Assembly (NCBI RefSeq): GCF_000340215.1
Contig: NW_006921542.1
Coordinates: 958,267 to 1,022,266, forward strand
Source: Pseudocercospora fijiensis CIRAD86
Lineage: Eukaryota; Ascomycota; Dothideomycetes; Mycosphaerellales; Mycosphaerellaceae
Length of the DNA stretch: 64,000 nucleotides
Reading direction: 5' to 3'
Shown: piece after piece, positions 56,976-64,000 of the stretch
Layout: each line of letters starts with the position of its first letter
Numbering within the stretch: the stretch's first letter is position 1
Notes under the pieces: generated by a model
The model's input: only the letters and a program-made list of their open reading frames with translations
What the model was told of the DNA's origin: nothing
The model's database searches: none
Made by a program: the position numbers and the translations under genes

Positions 56976-57265
56976 ATACGGCGGAGTTAAATCTAGAGGT
57001 ATACTATAATACGTAGCGCTATTATATAGCTATAGATACGTACTAAGTCTAGCAACTCGAAGAAGAATTAAGACGGCGACCGAGAAGGAGATCGATAGTA
57101 GATTAGTAGAGCCGAAGTCTTATAAGCGAAGTATAAGATAATATAGGCTCTTAGTCGTATAGAGTAACGTACTATATAAATAACTAGGTATACTACTCTT
57201 ATTTACTTACGACCTATATCCTAGGATACTCTTCCCGTACTTTTTATATACTTTTCTAATACCTT
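56976..57265 (+). pseudogene. repeated ORF fragment R, copy 2
   Basis: Same orientation and frame as 15700-15971: RYYIAIDTYQV-like, RPRRRSIVDQQS-like (Q as TAG), then SYLLTTYILGYSSRTFYILF and a stop near 57265. The upstream part of copy 1 is missing or diverged. Function unknown. Confidence 0.45.
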
Positions 57266-58549
57266 ATCTATAAGCGCTCTACGATAACTAAGTAAATATA
57301 AGCTATAGGATTTTCGCTCGGTACCTTAGCCTCCGAGATAGGGTAGAGTTAAATTTAGAGCGATAGCCGGCACTCGTAGCTAGTATATAGAGACGGTAGT
57401 AGGCCTCTTCCTACTAAATAGCTAGCTTGTTTAGTATAGCCTACCGTAGTATAGATACTTCTTATATTTCCTAGTAATAGGCCTAGGTTACTTATAAGAT
57501 TACTATAGCTAGTAAGGGAATTACTAAAGAATATCTATACTATAGTAGGATACTATTATTACGCTAACTATTTATTAAAAGGAGGCTTTCCCCTATTACT
57601 ATACCGGCTATAGGTACCGCCTATATTTCAAAGTTTGCCGTACCTGCCTTTTTTAGCCGTATCTACCCTTTTTAGCCGTACCTACCTTCTTTCCTTACTC
57701 TAAAGTTACTATAATATAGGCTTACGCGACGCTTACTCTATTGCCTAGCGATACCGCGATACTACCTCTCTAGCTATATACAACCTTCGTATCGATATCT
57801 ATACCTCTACGCTCTATATCTTCTAATAATACGAAAGGTAGCAAACTTATATATATAGTACGTTGCTTTACTACCTAATTTAAAGCTACAAATATAATAG
57901 AAGTAATTAGGAATTTTACTTGTAACTAAAGTGTAAAATACAAAATAGTAGAGTTACGATTCCCGAATATATAATATATAGACTACGAGTATATAATAGT
58001 ATAACCGAGTTTAAATATATCTAAATTAAACTTTAGCGAAGCTATAAATTATTATATAGGGGACAATTAGTAGAAGTAAGATAGTATAGCATTAGATAAG
58101 TATATATAGTACTAAAAAGCAGATACTATATTACGGTTACTCGCGACAGATCGTTAGGTAACTTCTTATTACGTGTAAGCCGAGGCTTCTTTAGAGAGGC
58201 TAATGTAAGCGGGAGGCAGAGACAGAATAATTGGTACAAAGGTAATTCTAATTAGTAAGTAAGTAATATAAGTTGAACGCCTCGAGCTATAAGGGTATTC
58301 CGGCGTTCCTAAATACAAAGGAGACATCTTGTCTGTAGTCGTAAGCGACGTAAGCGACGCTATCGCTCTCGACCGCTCCTATCGCTCCTAGTAAGATAGA
58401 GCGATAGCTTAGCCTACTAGTCTTAGCGTCGCTCTAAGATTATATAAGGACTCTAACTAATTAGATCCGTAATACTATCCCCCTCCTTAAGCGGAATAGT
58501 CCCTTATTCCGGGACTTTCTAATTCTAACTTCTTTGTTATACTAAAGTT
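57266..58549. other. no gene identified
   Basis: About 1.3 kb, AT-rich, with short coherent stretches only. It contains T-rich repeats of TAGCCGTACCTACC (about 57640-57700) and an inverted repeat at 58351-58443. It may include the 3' LTR of Gypsy-C, which I could not delimit because the partner LTR is outside the window. Confidence 0.35.
58351..58443. repeat. inverted repeat / hairpin
   Basis: GCTATCGCTCT (58359-58369) pairs with AGAGCGATAGC (58398-58408). Outer AGCGACGCT-like sequence pairs weakly with AGCGTCGCT near 58435-58443. Confidence 0.45.
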
Positions 58550-59137
58550 ATCTAAGGACTTGTCTTCTCGCTAGCGTAAGGAAAATATCGCAAATAATAT
58601 CCTCGCCGACTGCCTCGAAATACCGATCCGCTACTTTTATTACGAATAGGCCGGTAAATCCTATAAAGTCGATCTTCGTTCCGGTCGCTACTCCGAGTAC
58701 GCCCTATACGGCTAGTCCTATAATATGTAAGTTACTCGTATAGAGTATAAAAAAATCCGGAAGGCGCGCCTAAAGATAGCTAAAGATCTCGAAGCGGCCG
58801 AAGAGGAGGAGGACCTCCTTACGCGGAAGCTTTTCGAGTATCGCGTAAAGGTCCGTCGCTTACGTAAGTCGCTACGTATAAAGGAGGATCGGGAGATACA
58901 AGCTCTTAAGGCAGAGGAAGCCTCTATTTAATAGGCGGAGGAGCTCGAAAGAGAGCTAGGCTCTTTACCTATAGAGCCGATAATATTCTCGTTGCCTACT
59001 AACGAGCCGTTTCCCCTAGATAGCCGATTATAGATGTCGCCTTATAACTAGAGTCGTCTAGATAGGGTATCCTAGCCTATCTCTAAAATCCCTAGTAGGA
59101 GTGCCGAGAGTCTAGTATCCTAAAGGTATATATTTTC
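58550..59137 (+). pseudogene. Cys-motif, coiled-coil ORF relic 3' of Gypsy-C pol
   Basis: The plus frame reads ENIANNILADCLEIPIRYFY, then KSYKVDLRSGRYSEYALYG. In this fungal retroelement-associated family the repeated Tyr positions are Cys, and TGC to TAC is the expected RIP change. A charged coiled coil follows: VTRIEYKKIRKARLKIAKDL, EAAEEEEDLLTRKLFEYRV and KVRRLRKSLRIKEDREIQAL. A proline-containing tail ends near 59137 (SRSAESLVS). It is antisense to Gypsy-C and lies about 190 bases past the end of its pol, the same place as the antisense frame in Gypsy-B. I know the family only as uncharacterised proteins. Confidence 0.55.
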
Positions 59138-59242
59138 AATATTTACTATTTATTTTATCTTCTAGCTAGTTAGTCTAGTAGTATAATTCTTAGCTACAAA
59201 AGACATAGTTGCTAGGTACGCTATTAGAGTCCCCGCTCCTCG

Positions 59243-59340
59243 AGCTATACTACCCTAGGTCGTTAAGAACTCTAAGGCGCTATAATCGATAGGGTCTAAG
59301 AGGTCGTAGGTTTAATTCCTATACTAGTTATTTCTTTTTT
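59243..59340 (+). tRNA. tRNA-like relic with B box and T-run
   Basis: GGTTTAATTCC at 59309-59319 fits a Pol III B box (GGTTCAATTCC before a CA to TA change). It sits in a plausible T arm, GTAGG/CCTAT. It is followed after an acceptor-length segment by TTTCTTTTTT (59331-59340), a Pol III terminator. Upstream TCTAAGGCGCT resembles the D-arm region of Leu-type tRNAs. The 5' acceptor strand does not pair well, so this may be a tRNA-derived SINE-like piece rather than a gene. Confidence 0.3.
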
Positions 59341-62300
59341 GTCCGGTTTTAATATTTTTTAATTATCTGCTAATAGTTCTATAGGTTTTCTTTTAGTTCC
59401 TAAGTGTTTTCTAAATGTAGGTATCCTTTCCATTTAATAAGGTATTTCTAACCTTGCTAGTCTAGGATTTTCTCGACTTTAAACTTATTTTCTTCCTTAG
59501 GTTAGAAGTGAAATGTTTCTTAATACGGTATTTCGGCGTCTGTAGGTTCTAGTATAGAGATATAGAATACTAGTTAGATTTTCGCGTCGTCCGGTAGTTT
59601 AAGTCGGTAATTAACTGGTCCTTTAGGCTTATTAATCAAAAATAGCCCGACTTTAACGTAGTCTAGTTTCTTAGTCGATCTCCGGGGTTTTAGATTCTTT
59701 ATTAGGAGGTAGACCTTATCCCCCTTTTTTAGCTAAGGTGCTATTTTTCGTTTAGCATTATATAGTCCCGTAATCTTTTCTTAAGACTCGGCAATTGCCT
59801 TTTGCAATTGTTTATACACCTGCTTTAAGTCTTCTAAAGCGACTATCGCTTTATCCGCGTATAGATACCGTAAATACTATTCCCTAAACAGCTGCGGATG
59901 TTTCTTAAAATTAGCGAAGAATAGTGTCTCTTTCGTAGTCTTAGATTGTTAGTTGTTTAGTGCAAGTTGTGCTATAGGCAATAGCGATGCCTAATTGTTT
60001 TGTACGTAGTTAACGTAGTGCCGTAAGTATACCTCTAAGGCCTAATTCTTGATTTCCGTTTAGCCGTCTATCTATAGATAGTATACCGTTAATAGCTTGT
60101 GCTTAATTCTAAGTGTCGCTATAAGCGTCTTCTAGTAGTTTAACGTAAAGAGCTTGTCTCTGTCCGTAATGTAGGTCTTTAGAAATCCGTAGTATTATAT
60201 AAGTCTATCTAGTACGAGGTATCCGAGTTGCTCTGCCGTACTTGCTTCGTTAGTAGGAATGAAGTGTATATATTTCGTAAGCCTATCGACTATAACAAGT
60301 ATTATATCGTAGCTATGTCCTATAACCGGATCCTTAGACTTCGGTAGTTTCGTAATAAAGTCTATTATAACTTCGTCCTATAGTTTATATAGTAGCGTCC
60401 TAAATTGGATATGTCTATATCTAGCGTGTCTATTAGCCTTGTTTCGCTAACATTGTAGACATTTCTTAATATATTCTAGAACTCGTTGTCGTATATATAG
60501 GAATCCGAAGCTTCGCTTAACTAGTTCTATTATCTTTGAAACTCTAGGGTATCTATTTTCTAGTCCGTCGTAGTATTGTCGTATATACTTTGTAACTCGT
60601 TCCTTAGGTACTTAGTATTTCCTATATTCGATTAGGAACTGTTCTTCTATATCCTAAAGAACTCGTATAACGTAGTTAAATTCTTTTATATTAGTACTAA
60701 GGCTTCCGTCTTAGTTTGCCTTTCATATTTGCTACTATACTAGTTCGTAACCCTCTATATAGTCGCTACGGCGGCTTAGTGCGTCGGCTCGTCCGTTCTC
60801 GCGTCCTAGGGTATAGCGGATTTCGAACTTATACTATCCTAGTAGCTCCGACTAGCGGGCCTGTCTTCGGGTTAGTACTTTAGTCGTAGTAAAGTAAGTT
60901 AGATTCTTATAATTAGAAAGAATCGTAAGACTTAGTACTCCTTCCGCGTATACTCGCTAGTATTATAGTAATACAACTATTGTAAGTAGCTCCTTATTAT
61001 AGATGTCGTAGTTCTGTTCCGCGGGTAATATCTTTCTCGAGTAATAGGCTACTAGGTATCGTTTCCCGTTATACTCCTATGTAAGGCATACTCCTATAGC
61101 CCTATCCGACGCGTCTGTTCCTATCTAGACCGCCTTATTCCTATCGAATAATCGTAGCGTTAGCGTAGAAACGCATTGCTTCTTTAGCTGCCTAAACGCT
61201 TCGTCTTCCTTCGTGCTCTAGTTCTATTTCTTGTCTTTCTTTGTAAGCTCCGTAAGGGGTACCGCTATCTTAGAGTAGCCCTCGATGAATTTTCTATTAT
61301 AGTTAGCTAATCCTAGGAATAATTGTACGTCTTTAACGCATATAGGCGTTAGCTATTCCTATATTGACTTGGTTTTTTCTAGATCGATCCTAATTCCTAT
61401 AGTACTAATAATAAATCCTAGGAACTTAACTTCCTTCTTATAGAATTCGCATTTCTTAGGTGTAGTCTTAAATCCTACTTAAGTAAATCGTTTAAAGACG
61501 TCCTACACTATTCGTATATAGTCCGCGAGAGCTCCCTTAGTACAGACTAAGATATCGTCTATATATACGATAACGTATATATCTAGAAGGTCTCGGAGGA
61601 CTTCGTTTATAAGGTCTTAATATAACGCTAGGGCATTTGTAAGTCCTATAGGCATAACTAAGAATTCGTAAAGCCTATATCTTATTCGGAATGCTATTAT
61701 CTATTCGTATCTAGCTGCTATACGTATTGCGTAAAACGTATCGCGTAGGTTAATCTTCGTATACTAGTCTAATCTAGTTAATCGGTCTTGCATTTCTTCG
61801 ATATTCGGTAGTAGGTACCGATTCTTAATTGTAATGTCGTTAAGTCGTCTAAAATCGACTACTAGCCGTCCTTCGTCTAATCCGGCTTTCGGAACGAATA
61901 TTACTAGTAAGGCTGCCGAGGATGTCGACTTCCGTATCTAGCCTTTTTCTAATTTCTCTTTTAGCTACTTGTCTAGGGTTTTAAGCTCTTTCTTAGACAT
62001 TGCGTATAAGGGTCCCTATAGAGGCTCTTTCCTAGGCTATAAGTGTATCTTATAATCCTATAGTTAGTGTTTAGGTAAGGCTGCCTTGCCTCTCTCCTCT
62101 TTAAAGAGTCGCTTCTACTTACTATACTCTTTAGGAATGTCTAGGTCCGAGATTCTAGTTTTATTCTTCGATAGCGTATAACTTCTATCCTTCCCGTAAT
62201 TATTATTATAACCCTCCTAACCTAACGGTAGTGTCGATCCGGGTTAAATACGGTTCTCCGTAATTCCTATCGACGTAAATGTCTTACGAGTCGCCCTACG

Positions 62301-62750
62301 TTTATTAATCTTATCTGCCTACGAACGCTGCCGCTATATAGGTTGAATGCCGATTATATAGTCGCATTCCTTAAATATAAGTACTCCTCTTCTCTAGTCT
62401 ACGACTAGGTTATGCTTTCTTAACTAAGGTATGCCTAATACAATATCGTAACTAGCTATATTAGTAACATCTAAGACAATCTCCTCGTAGTACTATTAGA
62501 TAGCTAGTAGTAATAGTATCGTTTCTCGTTCTACGCTAGGTAGCGGTGACCTATCTACTGCTATAAGTTTATACGCTCCTTCTCTTCTACTTCGGGTTGC
62601 GATCCCTCGGCTTTTAACGAATAATTCGGAGGCAAAGTTCCCGCTCGCTCCGGAATCTATTAATATACTCGTCGGGTACCCGTTAACGATAACTTTTATA
62701 CGGAAGACTACTATTAATGCTTAAGCGCTTTCGGTATTAAGGAACTCTCT
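59328..62750 (-). pseudogene. Gypsy-C pol relic (protease to chromodomain)
   Basis: Minus reading. The protease is near 62665 with an intact-looking ILIDSGASGNFAS. RT is at about 62000-61250, with GRLVVDFRRLNDITIKNRYL and the uncorrupted catalytic VIVYIDDILVCTKG at about 61570-61540. RNase H is near 61140-60980 (WIGTDASDRAIGVCL, YYSRKILPAEQNYDIYNKEL). Integrase has a zinc-binding region at 60520-60430 (YIKKCLQCQRNKANRHARY) and core motifs EVIIDFITKLPKSKDP, LKTYITDRDKLFT and TEIKNQALEVYLRHY at 60390-60000. The chromodomain is at 59490-59400 (KVEKILD then KYLIKWKGYLHLENT), and the stop is TAA at 59330-59328. TAG/TAA interruptions are scattered. Confidence 0.9.
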
Positions 62751-64000
62751 TAGAACGCTCTAATCTAGAGAGTTAGTCCGTTTCCCGACTAATTAGTAGC
62801 CTAACGTTATTCTAACTAGCTACGGATCCGTAGTCCTACCGTTCGTGCTTCTTCGGTATATAATTTTTCCTCGAGGGTATCGTTATATATATCCCGTCCC
62901 TACGCTACTATAGCCTTTCGATATTGCTAATTTAATCGCTAGACCGTCTAACGTATATCTTAAGTAATAATCGTCCTTTCGTCGGATAGGACGTATCCGT
63001 AGGGCGTAATTATACTTCCTATCGGTACTCGCTCCGTAATAAAGTTATAGTACGTATAGTCTATAGGTATCCGGGGGTAATTCTAGAATTTTACCCGTAA
63101 GCTTATCTAGAAATAATCAAATTAGATAGGATCGACCTTCCGTTATCCGTTAACCTTTAGAAACATTTCCTCGTATTTGCGTACTAGATATAAGGCGATT
63201 GTTCGCGCTGCTATAGGTGTATCTATTATAAACGTAAGGATCGTATCGTCGTTAATCCCGAATTCGTCTTTACTTTCTTTATTCGTAGTTTCTTCCTCGG
63301 TATCTAGACTTCCTTCTAAATCTTCTTACTATTCCTCCTCTTGCTAAGGGGACTCCGGTACTTCTAGGATAGCTCCTAACTCCTCCCCGGGAGGGAATAA
63401 AGCTTCCGGATCTCGGTTTTCTTTATCGTCGGTATCTAAGTAAGATTTATTAATCGTTTCTTCTTCTAACTAGGATTTCGTATCTTCTCGTACGAGTCGC
63501 CTAATCTAAGGGAAGAATCCTACTTCTACTTTAGCAGAATAATGAATTTAGTATTAGTCGTCGTAATAGAATCTCTAGTAAAGGGTTCTATATACAGGTT
63601 CTTATCGTCGTACTATTATATAGATTTGTCGTAGCTCTTTCTTTACGACCTCTACGTAGGTCCTCGGCGCGTTATTAATAGAGTATAGCTCTACTATTAT
63701 TCGGTAGCCTTCTCTGCCCGAGTCCTTTCGTTATATTATATTAAACTGTTCGCGTCGTACTATATTCTTACCGCGGCAGTTCCGTACTATATAGCCTTCT
63801 TTACTATACGTATAGCAAGTCAATCTTCCTACTTTCTTAGGCGAACTCTTGCCTTTTCTTCCTTTAATTGCTCGACCCTTCTAGGTAGCGTCTAGCTCTA
63901 TTAGTTGCGTACTATAGTAGTTATTCCCCTTTAGTTTATCGTAGGTACTATAGTTTCGTCTATTATCGTATCTAGGAGTATAACTAGCTTTTCTAGAAGT
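62751..64000 (-). pseudogene. Gypsy-C gag relic, partial
   Basis: Minus reading from the window edge shows a CCHC zinc knuckle at about 63830-63780 (TCYTYSKEGYIVRNCRGK, with Cys and His turned to Tyr). An acidic, Glu-rich stretch follows at 63470-63260 (DTDDKENRDPEALFPPGEE). The usual order puts the knuckle at the end of gag, so the acidic stretch is probably the linker or start of pol before the protease at 62665. The capsid region lies outside the window. Confidence 0.65.

Larger units (their letters stand above)
59328..64000 (-). mobile_element. Ty3/Gypsy element C (chromovirus), partial
   Basis: A third chromovirus, distinct from A and B, in minus orientation. Its 5' end lies beyond the window. 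No 3' LTR could be recognised directly after pol; the Cys-motif ORF and tRNA-like piece to the left may belong to its 3' region. Confidence 0.85.

Noticed and set aside
44890..57265. relic U as a second Plavaka transposase
   Set aside because: Terminal blocks are shared, but none of the Plavaka core motifs could be read in U.
1..64000. a Starship-type giant element with a tyrosine-recombinase captain
   Set aside because: The mixed cargo-like relics made me look, but I found no DUF3435-like recombinase frame in the window.

Overview
This window looks like repeat-rich, silenced DNA from a filamentous ascomycete (Pezizomycotina). Nearly every coding stretch is a relic. Reading frames of 100 to 1000 codons can be followed for long distances, but they are broken by TAG/TAA at places where the family has Gln (CAG/CAA) or Trp (TGG). 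Both strands are rich in TA and poor in CA and TG. Sister LTRs differ almost only by C/T and G/A transitions. This is the signature of repeat-induced point mutation (RIP, CpA to TpA). I find no intact host gene, no ribosomal RNA and no CRISPR array.

Layout. 1-2.4 kb: a Q-rich relic, then a Tc1/mariner transposase relic (minus). 2.4-5.9 kb: a truncated Ty3/Gypsy element (family A, copy 1, minus). 5.9-10.6 kb: tandem repeats and unidentified coding relics. 10.6-14.4 kb: two Copia-like gag/protease relics. 14.9-15.4 kb: a histone H3/CENP-A-like histone fold. 15.4-20.1 kb: a repeated ORF fragment, a palindromic terminal-repeat-like block and a Plavaka-type DNA transposase relic (minus). 20.9-22.6 kb: an unknown relic and a 136-bp tandem array that ends in a 100-N assembly gap. 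22.8-24.3 kb: an Argonaute relic (minus) with a poly-Glu tract and a small inverted-repeat element next to it. 24.4-25.7 kb: a second 136-bp array and a coiled-coil relic.

25.9-44.3 kb holds one SNF2-type helicase relic (minus) split by Gypsy-A copy 2 (27015-41158, target duplication TTATC). Copy 2 is itself split by Gypsy-B (30587-37580, target duplication ATAGC). 45.8-56.6 kb holds an unidentified plus-strand relic split by the complete Gypsy-A copy 3 (48029-55181, target duplication ATAAT). 57-59.1 kb holds a second copy of the repeated ORF fragment and a Cys-motif relic. 59.3-64 kb holds a third chromovirus, Gypsy-C (minus), which runs off the window.

Two things stand out. First, relics of three chromatin or RNA-silencing proteins (H3-like histone, Argonaute, SNF2 helicase) lie within 30 kb among transposons. 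Second, each of the three chromoviruses seems to have an extra coding frame, antisense to gag-pol and just 3' of pol. In B and C this frame carries Cys motifs of a kind seen in fungal retroelement-associated proteins. Insertion order can be read from target duplications: SNF2 relic, then Gypsy-A copy 2, then Gypsy-B. All family names come from motifs read by eye, without database searches.
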